64,000 bases of DNA from Paraburkholderia aromaticivorans (GTDB lineage Bacteria > Pseudomonadota > Gammaproteobacteria > Burkholderiales > Burkholderiaceae). Location: the NCBI RefSeq assembly GCF_012689525.1, contig NZ_CP051516.1, positions 1,674,001 through 1,738,000 on the forward strand. The letters run 5' to 3'. Positions 56,958-64,000 of the stretch are shown here, in pieces. Each line of letters opens with the position of its first letter. The stretch's first letter is position 1. The notes beneath the pieces are model-generated. The model was not told where the DNA came from, did not search any database, and worked only from the letters and a program-made list of their open reading frames with translations. The position numbers were made by a program, and so were the translations under genes.

Positions 56958-57332
56958 ATGACAATTCCGCATTTATGCCTGCTCATCGTGGCGCTGTTGC
57001 CGTTTCCGTGGACCATGCTGGCGAAAGTCAGCAAGCGTTACGACAATCGCACGCCACGCGCTTATCTTGCCGGTCTCGAAGGCTGGCGCGCGCGGGCCCA
57101 TGCGGCGCATCAGAACGCGTGGGAGGCGTTGGCGATGTTTACCGCGGCGATCGTCGTGGCGGGACAGGCGGGCGGATCGAGCACGTGGATCAACTGGCTG
57201 GCGATCACGTTCGTCGTCGCACGTGTGTTGCACGGCGTGCTGTATGTCGCGAACCTGGCGTCACTGCGGTCGCTGGTGTGGTTCGTCGGCGTCGCGTGCG
57301 CGGTGTCGATGTTCCTCGTTTCCATTCGCTAA
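56958..57332 (+). CDS. MAPEG-family membrane protein
   Basis: A 124-residue protein with four membrane helices, starting MTIPHLCLLIVALLPFPWTMLAKVSKRYDNRTPRAYLAGLEGWRARAHAAHQNAWEALAMFTAAIVVA. The segment RAxxAHQNAWEALxxF is the hallmark of the bacterial MAPEG (microsomal glutathione-transferase-like) family, and ARVLHGVLYVANLASLRSLVWFVG matches its third and fourth helices. The biological role in bacteria is mostly unknown. AGAGAG precedes the start. Confidence 0.88.
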   Translation: MTIPHLCLLIVALLPFPWTMLAKVSKRYDNRTPRAYLAGLEGWRARAHAAHQNAWEALAMFTAAIVVAGQAGGSSTWINWLAITFVVARVLHGVLYVANLASLRSLVWFVGVACAVSMFLVSIR

Positions 57333-57596
57333 TCACGTGCGATGGCATCGCGCCAATCGCGCACTGTGAGCCGTCGTTGCTGAGTTGAGTCGAGAGGGGA
57401 GTTGCCGATGAGCTTGCCGCACTTCACGACCGCGCGTTTGCTGGTGCGTCCGCGACGCTTCGCACGCACCCGGAAAAACTCTCTTTTCAATATATGCAGT
57501 GTGCGCATCAGTCGAGCTGAAAAATCAATTTGATTCATGTTGCGTCGCGGAATAAGATGGCCGCCATCCCACTCATTTCGCTTTTGTCGACGCGCC

Positions 57597-58928
57597 ATGT
57601 CAGTCAAATCAATCACTTCCGAGCCTGTACGCCGCGAGCGGAGTCCATTTGCCGTGGTCGCGGCGGTCACGCTGCTTACGGGCCTCGGCGCCGGCCTCGG
57701 CGGCATGCTGCTCGCGTTGCTGCTGCACGGCATCCAGCATCTTGCATACGGCTACAGCGTGACGCACGTGATCAGCGCCGAGAGTTTTCTGCAAGGCGTC
57801 AGCGGTGCCGCGCCCGAACGCCGCCTGTTCGTGCTGACGATCTGTGGCCTGGTCGCGGGGTTCGGCTGGTGGGCGCTGTATCGGTTCGGCCGGCCGCTCG
57901 TGAGCATTCGCCAGGCCGTCAAGTCCGACGATCCGCAGATGCCCGTAGTGAGCACGACGATTCATGCGGTGCTGCAGATCGTCACCGTGGCGCTCGGCTC
58001 GCCGCTCGGCCGCGAAGTCGCGCCGCGCGAAATCGGCTCGGCGTTGGCCGGCTGGCTGTCGCGTCGGGCGGGACTGTCGGTCGCGCAGAGCCGGATCATG
58101 GTGGCGTGCGGCGCGGGAGCCGGTTTGGCCGCTGTCTACAACGTGCCGCTCGGCGGCGCGGTATTCGTGCTCGAAGTATTGCTGGGCACCTTCGGCTGGC
58201 CCGCTTTGGTGCCGGCCATCGTGACCTCGTCGGTGGCCGCGCTGGTTGCGCAACTGGGACTGGGCAACGAGCATCAATACCTCGTGCCGTCGATGACGCT
58301 GAGCCCCACGCTCGTGGTCTGGTCCGTGGTGTGCGGTCCGATTTTTGGCGTGGCAGCATGGAGCTTCGCGGAACTGATGAAACGCTCGCGCGCGGCCGCG
58401 CCGAAGAACTGGCGCCTGCCGGTGTTGTCGCTGCTGAACTTCGCGATGATCGGCGTCCTCGCGATGCATTTCCCGCAGTTGCTCGGCAACGGCAAGGGGC
58501 CTGCGGGACTGGCATTCGATGGTGGCTTGACCATCAGTCTCGCCGCGATGCTGCTGGTGCTGAAAGTGGTGATCACCGCGAGCAGTTTGCGTGCGGGCGC
58601 CGAAGGCGGGCTGCTTACGCCGGGACTGGCGAACGGCGCGTTGCTGGCGATCGTGCTCGGCGGATTGTGGAGCACCGTGTGGCCCGGGGCGTCGTTGGGC
58701 GCATTCGCGGTGGTCGGCGCAACGGCGTTTCTCGCTGCCTCGATGCAGATGCCGATTACGGCCGTGGTGCTCATGTTCGAATTCACCCGCGTGAGCCAGG
58801 ACTTTCTGATTCCCGTGTTGTTTGCCGTGGGCGGCGCGCTGCTGGGTTTTCGCGCGTGCGCGAAGTGGGCGCCTGCGCTGCAGTCGAGCTTTGGGTTTGG
58901 CTGGAGTGGGGCGAGCAAGGCGCGATAA
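57597..58928 (+). CDS. ClC-family chloride channel/transporter
   Basis: A 443-residue ClC protein with many membrane helices. The helix D-F region reads GSPLGREVAPREIGSALAGWLSRRAGL: the gating glutamate is retained (Glu140), but the usual GREGP is GREVAP. Other conserved parts are ACGAGAGLAAVYNVPLGGAVFVLEVLLG (selectivity and helix G region), SLRAGAEGGLLTPGLANGALL (the GxFxP segment appears as GGLLTP) and MQMPITAVVLMFEFTR. The frame extends 20 codons upstream, but ATG 57597 fits best. No CBS domains follow. Confidence 0.9.
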   Translation: MSVKSITSEPVRRERSPFAVVAAVTLLTGLGAGLGGMLLALLLHGIQHLAYGYSVTHVISAESFLQGVSGAAPERRLFVLTICGLVAGFGWWALYRFGRPLVSIRQAVKSDDPQMPVVSTTIHAVLQIVTVALGSPLGREVAPREIGSALAGWLSRRAGLSVAQSRIMVACGAGAGLAAVYNVPLGGAVFVLEVLLGTFGWPALVPAIVTSSVAALVAQLGLGNEHQYLVPSMTLSPTLVVWSVVCGPIFGVAAWSFAELMKRSRAAAPKNWRLPVLSLLNFAMIGVLAMHFPQLLGNGKGPAGLAFDGGLTISLAAMLLVLKVVITASSLRAGAEGGLLTPGLANGALLAIVLGGLWSTVWPGASLGAFAVVGATAFLAASMQMPITAVVLMFEFTRVSQDFLIPVLFAVGGALLGFRACAKWAPALQSSFGFGWSGASKAR

Positions 58929-59255
58929 GGCGTGGGCCGCCTCATAGTGGCGGCGTGGGTCATCTCATGGTGACGCGGACGGCACATAGAACGAAAGGAC
59001 GCCGAAAGGAAAATCGACTCGGACCTCGAAGTGAAATACGCCTGCGTGAACAACGGCAGGAGCGGTACGTTCTCAATGTTTGCGACGCCGCGCGATGCGT
59101 CCTCAGCGACGAGCCCGATGGCTGGCGAATCGCGAATGAACAGTTACAGCAGAATAATGCGCACCTTCTGATATGCTTTTTTTCGTGCTCCGGCGCGTGA
59201 ATTCGGCGTCGGTACCGACGGCAGGCGGTATCCACTCACGAGGGTTGCGATCATC
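58929..59255. other. Intergenic region before gcd
   Basis: No gene is supported; the open frames are random. It should contain the gcd promoter, not identified. Confidence 0.5.
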
Positions 59256-61694
59256 ATGACCAGTCAGTCGAATTCCCGGGGCGTGATCGGCGTCATCACG
59301 TTGCTGTTCACCGTGCTCACCGCGCTTTATTTGCTGATCGGTGGCGCGTGGCTTCTTTCGGTCGGCGGCTCCGCCTACTATCTCATCACGGGCATCGTGC
59401 TGTTGGGCGTGGCCTGGCTCCTGTGGCGGCGCAGTCCCGCCGCGCTCGTGCTTTATGCGCTGGTGCTGATCGGCACGGCGATCTGGGCGCTGCTGGAGTC
59501 GGGTCCCGACTTCTGGGCACTCGCGCCGCGCTCCGGTGTGCTCGTCATCTTCGGCGTGTGGTTGCTGCTGCTCGTGAGCTGGCGGCTCGTCGGCGAGCGC
59601 AAGCTGGGTGTGGTGTCACTCGTCGTCGCGCTCGTGGCATGGGCGGGCGTGCTGGTGTACGCGAGCTTCAACGATCCGCAGCAGGTCAACGGCACACTGA
59701 GCGCTTCCGCTTCCGCTTCCGCGAGCGGCGCCGGCACCGGGATCGACGCCGCCGACTGGCCCGCCTATGGGCGCACCCAGGAAGGCACTCGTTACTCGCC
59801 ATTGCAGCAGATCACGCCTGAGAACGTGAAGGATCTCCAGGTGGCCTGGACCTTCCGCACGGGTGACATGAAAGGGCCCAACGATCCTGTCGAGATCACC
59901 AACGAAGTCACGCCGATCAAGATCGGCGATCTGCTTTACCTATGCTCGCCGCATCAGATTCTGTTCGCGCTCGACGCGAAGACGGGCACGCTCAAGTGGA
60001 AGTTCGATCCGGGACTGAAGTCCGATCCGTCGTTCCAACATGTGACTTGCCGTGGCGTGTCGTATGTCGATTTGTCGACCAGTGCGGCGGCGGCCGCACC
60101 CGCTGCCGCGCCAGTGAGCGATGCCACCGCCACCACCGCCGCCACCACCGCCGCCACCGCCACCCCCGCCACCTGTACACGCCGCATCTACCTGCCGGTC
60201 AACGACGGCCATCTCTACGCCCTCGACGCGCTGACAGGCCAACGTTGCGAGGGCTTCGGCGACCACGGCGACCTCGACCTCCAACACGCCCAGCCGGTCA
60301 CAACGCCGGGCATGTATGAGCCCACCTCGCCGTCGATCATCACCAGCAAGGTGATCGTCGTGGCGGGCGCGGTCGAGGACAACTTCTCGAACCGCGAGCC
60401 GTCGGGTGTGATCCGCGGCTTCGACGTGCGCACGGGCGAATTGCTCTGGGCGTTCGATCCGGGCGCGAAGGACCCGAATCACATTCCGGGCGCGGGCGAG
60501 CATTACACGTGGAACTCGCCCAACTCGTGGGCACCCTCCGCCTACGACGCGAAACTCGACATCGTCTATCTGCCGATGGGGGTCAAGACGCCGGATATCT
60601 GGGGCGGCGATCGCACGCCGGAGCAGGAGCGTTACGCCAGCGGCCTGCTCGCACTCAACGCCTCGACCGGCAAGCTCGCCTGGTTCTACCAGACCGCGCA
60701 CCACGACCTGTGGGACATGGACCAGCCGTCGCAGCCCACACTTGCCGACATCACCGGCAAGGATGGCCAGACCGTGCCGGTCGTCTACGCGCCGGCCAAG
60801 ACCGGCAATCTGTTCGTGCTCGACCGCCGCACGGGTGTGCCCGTCGTGCCGGCACCCGAAACGCCCGTGCCGCAGGGAGCCGCCCCCGGCGACCACGTTG
60901 CGCCGACGCAGCCGTTCTCGCAACTCACCTATCGCCCGTCGAAGAACCTGACCGACGCCGACATGTGGGGCGCGACGATGTACGACCAACTCGTGTGCCG
61001 TGTGATGTTCCACAAGCTACGGTATGAAGGCACGTTCACGCCGCCGTCGCTGCAGGGCACGCTCGTGTTCCCCGGCAACCTCGGCATGTTCGAGTGGGGC
61101 GGCATTGCCGTCGATACCGACCGCCAGATCGCCGTCGCGAACCCGATTGCGCTGCCGTTCGTCTCGCGTCTGATTCCGCGCGGCCCCGGCAACCCGTTGG
61201 AGCCGGTGCCAGGCGCCAAGGGCAGCGGCACGGAGTCAGGCATTCAGCCGCAATACGGCGTGCCGTACGGCGTGGTGATCAACCCGTTTCTCTCGCCGTT
61301 CGGCTTGCCGTGCAAGCAGCCGGCATGGGGCTACATCTCCGCGATCGATCTCAAGACCAATGAGATCGTGTGGAAGAAGCGCATCGGCACGGTGCGCGAC
61401 AGTTCGCCGATCCCGCTGCCGTTCAGGATGGGCATGCCGATGCTGGGCGGTCCGATCGTCACCGCGGGCGGCGTCGCGTTCATCGGCGCGACCGCGGACA
61501 ACTACATTCGCGCGGTCGACGTGAACAACGGCAAGCAGGTCTGGGAGGCCCGCCTGCCCGCAGGCGGCCAGGCCACGCCGATGAGTTATTCGATCAACGG
61601 CCGTCAGTACGTCGTGATCGCGGCGGGCGGGCATGGTTCGTTCGGCACGAAGCTTGGCGACTATGTGATTGCCTACGCATTGCCGCAACAGTAA
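59256..61694 (+). CDS. gcd: Membrane-bound PQQ glucose dehydrogenase
   Basis: An 812-residue quinoprotein that oxidises glucose to gluconolactone in the periplasm and passes electrons to ubiquinone. Five membrane helices (residues 10-145) precede the eight-bladed PQQ propeller. Along its length it matches E. coli Gcd in long segments (DWPAYGRTQEGTRYSPL, EITNEVTPIKIGDLLYLC, SFQHVTCRGVSY, GADMWGATM-like DADMWGATMYDQLVCRVMFHKLRYEG, GGQATPMSY, VIAAGGHGSFGTKLGDY). An Ala/Thr/Pro-rich insert of about 30 residues after YVDLSTS comes from short CCACCG-like DNA repeats. A strong terminator follows. Fluorescence-free identification by sequence only, but the match is very clear. Confidence 0.95.
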   Translation: MTSQSNSRGVIGVITLLFTVLTALYLLIGGAWLLSVGGSAYYLITGIVLLGVAWLLWRRSPAALVLYALVLIGTAIWALLESGPDFWALAPRSGVLVIFGVWLLLLVSWRLVGERKLGVVSLVVALVAWAGVLVYASFNDPQQVNGTLSASASASASGAGTGIDAADWPAYGRTQEGTRYSPLQQITPENVKDLQVAWTFRTGDMKGPNDPVEITNEVTPIKIGDLLYLCSPHQILFALDAKTGTLKWKFDPGLKSDPSFQHVTCRGVSYVDLSTSAAAAAPAAAPVSDATATTAATTAATATPATCTRRIYLPVNDGHLYALDALTGQRCEGFGDHGDLDLQHAQPVTTPGMYEPTSPSIITSKVIVVAGAVEDNFSNREPSGVIRGFDVRTGELLWAFDPGAKDPNHIPGAGEHYTWNSPNSWAPSAYDAKLDIVYLPMGVKTPDIWGGDRTPEQERYASGLLALNASTGKLAWFYQTAHHDLWDMDQPSQPTLADITGKDGQTVPVVYAPAKTGNLFVLDRRTGVPVVPAPETPVPQGAAPGDHVAPTQPFSQLTYRPSKNLTDADMWGATMYDQLVCRVMFHKLRYEGTFTPPSLQGTLVFPGNLGMFEWGGIAVDTDRQIAVANPIALPFVSRLIPRGPGNPLEPVPGAKGSGTESGIQPQYGVPYGVVINPFLSPFGLPCKQPAWGYISAIDLKTNEIVWKKRIGTVRDSSPIPLPFRMGMPMLGGPIVTAGGVAFIGATADNYIRAVDVNNGKQVWEARLPAGGQATPMSYSINGRQYVVIAAGGHGSFGTKLGDYVIAYALPQQ

Positions 61695-61754
61695 GCGGCA
61701 CGCGCCGCCGGGCTGTTTCAGCGCGGCGCGGCGGAAGGTTCTAGCCTCATGCAG

Positions 61755-61799
61755 CGGCATGCCGCGCGCGCGGGAAGCGCGCCGCGCATGCCGTTTTTT
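61755..61799 (+). terminator. Intrinsic terminator after gcd
   Basis: A long GC stem with outer arms CGGCATG/CATGCCG and mostly paired CGCG-rich inner arms, followed by TTTTTT. It lies 60 bases after the gcd stop. Confidence 0.85.
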
Positions 61800-61932
61800 C
61801 TGGTGGTCCACTTTCTCGCGTTGCGCTGGCGGCTGTCCAATAACTGGGACGGCGGTGCACGCATTAGCCGGCAAGGCGGGAAGCGTAGACAATAATTTCT
61901 AAATGGAATTCGCAGCCTTACAGCAGCCTTCT

Positions 61933-62023
61933 TGCATGGGATCGGAGTGAGTGCTTTGCACTAGCTCCGGTCGACCGCATTCTGCATGGGATCGGAGTCA
62001 GCGCAAAAGCACTCACTCCGATC
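61933..62023. repeat. Pair of REP-like imperfect palindromes
   Basis: Two units about 50 bases apart each start with TGCATGGGATCGGAGT (61933 and 61983). Each can fold alone (GATCGGAG...CTCCGGTC and GATCGGAGT...ACTCCGATC). In addition the first unit's GATCGGAGTGAGTGCTTT (61940-61957) is the exact reverse complement of the second unit's end (62006-62023). This resembles paired repetitive extragenic palindromes. Confidence 0.8.
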
Positions 62024-62039
62024 GACAGTGGAGTCCACC

Positions 62040-64000
62040 GTGGATCTCACCGGATATGAGTTGGAGCCGCTGCACGACGACGGCGACTTCTCCCTATATC
62101 GCGCCCGGAGACCCCGCCATTCCGTCTCGGTGCTCGCGCTGGTCGCCACGCGCACGGCCTCGCAGGGCTCGCAGGGCATGAGCCGGCTCGAGCACGAATA
62201 CGGATTAGCCTCGCTGCTCGATTCGAGCTGGGCGGCTCAGCCGCTCGCGCTGTACCGCCGCAGAGAGCCGCCCATGCTCGTTCTCGACGACGACGGCGGC
62301 GAGCCCCTCTATCGCTTACTCGGCCGTCCGCTGGAGCTCACGCGGTGGTTGCGCATCGCCGTCAATCTGGCGAGGGTGGTCGGCCACGTTCACCGCTGCG
62401 GTCTCGTTCACAAAGACATCAAGCCGGCGAATGTGCTCGTCGACGGGAGCGGCAACGTACGGCTCACCGGCTTCGGCATCGCTTCGCAACTGCCGCACGA
62501 ACATCAGCCGCCCGCGCCGCCGGAGATCGTAGCCGGGACCTTCGCGTATATGGCGCCCGAGCAGACGGGCCGCATGAACCGTTCGATCGATACGCGCAGC
62601 GATCTCTACTCGCTCGGCGTCACTCTGTACGAGATGCTCACCGGGTCGCTGCCGTTCACCGCATCGGACGCGATGGAATGGATTCATTGCCACATTGCGC
62701 GCAGGCCGACACCGCCAGGCGAGCGCGTCGACGGTATTCCGACGGCGGTCGAGGGGATCGTGCTGAAGCTCCTCGCCAAAGCCGCCGAGGACCGTTACCA
62801 GACCGCGGCGGGTGTCGAAGCCGACCTCCGTTCGTGCCTCGTGGCATGGGAGGCGCACCATCGCATCGACCCATTCCCGCTGGGTGCGCACGACGCGTCC
62901 GACCGCATGCTGGTCCCCGAAAAACTGTACGGACGCGAGGCACAAATCGAAGCGCTCGTGACAGCGTTCGATCGTGTCGTGGCCAGCGGGGCGGCCGAAC
63001 TGGTGCTGATCTCGGGCTATCCGGGCATCGGCAAGTCGTCGGTCGTCAGCGAGTTGCACAGGGTGCTGGTGCCGCCACGCGGCCTGTTCGCGTCCGGCAA
63101 GTTCGATCAGTACAAACGTGACATCCCTTATGTGCCATTTGCACAAGCCTTCCAGACGCTCGTACGCAACCTGCTGAGCCAGAGCGACGCGGAGGTCGAG
63201 CCGTGGCGGCACGCGCTGATGGAGGCGCTCGGGCCCAACGGTCAGTTGATTGTGAATCTGATCCCCGAGCTTGCGCTGATCATCGGCGAGCAGCCGCCCG
63301 CGCCCATTCTGCCGCCGCAGGATGCACAAAACCGCTTCCAGATCGTATTTCGACGTTTTCTCGGCGTGTTTGCGCGACCCGAGCATCCGCTCGCGCTGTT
63401 TATCGACGATCTGCAATGGGTCGATACGGCGACGCTCGACCTGCTCGCCCACCTCGTCACGCATCCGGACGTGAAGCACGTTCTGCTGGTCGGCGCGTAC
63501 CGGGACAACGAGGTGGATGCATCGCACCCGTTTGCGCGCACGCTCGAGTCGATCAGTCACGCCGAAGGGAAGGTGCAGCAGATAGAGCTCGCGCCGCTCA
63601 CGCCGGAGAGCGTCACGCAACTCGTGGCTGATTCGCTTCACTGCGACGGCGCGACGGCCGGGCCGCTCGCGCAACTGGTGCACGAGAAGACGGGCGGCAA
63701 TCCGTTCTTCGCGATCCAGTTTCTGATGGCGCTCGCCGATGAAGACCTGCTCACGTTCGATCAGCGCGCCGCGGCGTGGTGCTGGGATTTGCCGCGCATC
63801 CGTGCGAAGGGTTTTACCGAGAACGTCGCCGATTTGATGGCGGCGAAGCTGAGCCGCTTGCCACCGCTGACGCGCGACGCGTTGGGGCAACTGGCGTGCC
63901 TCGGCAACATCGCTGAAGTGATCGCACTGACGCGGGTTCAGGGCGGATCCGAAGAGACGATGCACGCGAATCTGTGGGAAGCCGTGCGGACGGGCCTCGT
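62040..64000 (+). CDS. Kinase-like/AAA-ATPase signalling protein, 5' part (runs off window)
   Basis: The frame is open from GTG 62040 (GGAG six bases upstream) to the window end, at least 653 residues. Residues 1-270 form a protein-kinase-like domain with VHKDIKPANVL (His124-Lys125-Asp126), LTGFGIAS (144-146 is GFG, not DFG), AGTFAYMAPEQTGRMNRSIDTRSDLYSLGVTLYEMLTG. No Gly-rich loop and no VAIK-type lysine are visible. The AAA/STAND ATPase domain follows (Walker A GYPGIGKS 326-333; FIDDLQWVDTATLDLL; GAYRDNEVDASHPF; VHEKTGGNPFFAIQFL). Family members continue into GAF and histidine-kinase domains, which would lie beyond the window. Confidence 0.9.
   Translation, partial: MDLTGYELEPLHDDGDFSLYRARRPRHSVSVLALVATRTASQGSQGMSRLEHEYGLASLLDSSWAAQPLALYRRREPPMLVLDDDGGEPLYRLLGRPLELTRWLRIAVNLARVVGHVHRCGLVHKDIKPANVLVDGSGNVRLTGFGIASQLPHEHQPPAPPEIVAGTFAYMAPEQTGRMNRSIDTRSDLYSLGVTLYEMLTGSLPFTASDAMEWIHCHIARRPTPPGERVDGIPTAVEGIVLKLLAKAAEDRYQTAAGVEADLRSCLVAWEAHHRIDPFPLGAHDASDRMLVPEKLYGREAQIEALVTAFDRVVASGAAELVLISGYPGIGKSSVVSELHRVLVPPRGLFASGKFDQYKRDIPYVPFAQAFQTLVRNLLSQSDAEVEPWRHALMEALGPNGQLIVNLIPELALIIGEQPPAPILPPQDAQNRFQIVFRRFLGVFARPEHPLALFIDDLQWVDTATLDLLAHLVTHPDVKHVLLVGAYRDNEVDASHPFARTLESISHAEGKVQQIELAPLTPESVTQLVADSLHCDGATAGPLAQLVHEKTGGNPFFAIQFLMALADEDLLTFDQRAAAWCWDLPRIRAKGFTENVADLMAAKLSRLPPLTRDALGQLACLGNIAEVIALTRVQGGSEETMHANLWEAVRTGL

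Noticed and set aside
1..64000. CRISPR arrays, tRNA or rRNA genes, prophage
   Set aside because: No regularly spaced repeats, no cloverleaf or rRNA signatures and no phage structural or integrase genes were seen on reading through the window.

Overview
The window is a high-GC chromosomal segment of a member of the Burkholderiaceae, most probably Paraburkholderia. The evidence is gene order (scpB-rluB, rimP-nusA-infB-rbfA-truB, typA, odhA-odhB-lpdA-zapE), a second long-tailed Hfq of the Burkholderia Hfq2 type, and the general protein style (long Ala/Glu- or Gly/Arg-rich extensions on housekeeping proteins). No rRNA, tRNA, CRISPR array, prophage or intact insertion sequence was seen.

Layout. 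1-7.2 kb holds small unrelated genes: an ABM monooxygenase, two small secreted proteins, a YdcF-like membrane protein, an orphan DUF4096 protein, a LysR regulator and a PLP aminotransferase. 7.5-17.8 kb is the information-processing block: scpB, rluB, then the rimP-nusA-infB-rbfA-truB cluster with its own promoter, an intrinsic terminator in the rimP leader and another between infB and rbfA. 17.9-22.9 kb (minus strand) is a complete tripartite drug-efflux operon, marR-oprM-emrA-emrB. 23.3-32.5 kb carries typA and the 2-oxoglutarate dehydrogenase genes (odhA, odhB, lpdA) and zapE, with a probable sucA-type leader RNA before odhA and hairpins in both intercistronic gaps. 32.7-38.7 kb is accessory: another orphan DUF4096 protein, a DUF2147 protein, a scar made of truncated two-partner-secretion and Tad-pilus genes, an intact sigma-54 activator left next to the scar, and a DUF2968 protein. 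38.7-44.1 kb has hfq2, an ECF sigma/anti-sigma pair preceded by a tiny secreted peptide gene, a His/Gly-rich exported protein, and a vanillyl-alcohol-oxidase-type flavoprotein with a Tat-exported partner.

44.1-55 kb (minus strand) is a fatty-acid cluster: a DUF1571-like exported protein, fadD, a thiolase, a MaoC hydratase, a two-domain FabG4-type reductase, a FadE acyl-CoA dehydrogenase (frameshifted near its 3' end in this sequence) and a PsrA-like TetR regulator with a candidate operator upstream. Together they encode the enzymes for a complete acyl-CoA cycle in which hydration and 3-hydroxyacyl oxidation/reduction are of the MaoC/SDR (R-specific) type; the reductase/hydratase/thiolase/dehydrogenase set resembles mycobacterial fabG4-htdX-fadA2-fadE5. 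55.3-61.7 kb has an MFS carrier, a MAPEG protein, a ClC channel and the PQQ glucose dehydrogenase gcd. The window ends inside a large kinase-like/AAA-ATPase signalling protein whose kinase domain lacks key catalytic residues and which is preceded by a pair of REP-like palindromes.

All product names rest on motif recognition by eye; no database search was run. Starts were moved from the longest open frame where a Shine-Dalgarno sequence, a signal peptide or family length indicated another start.
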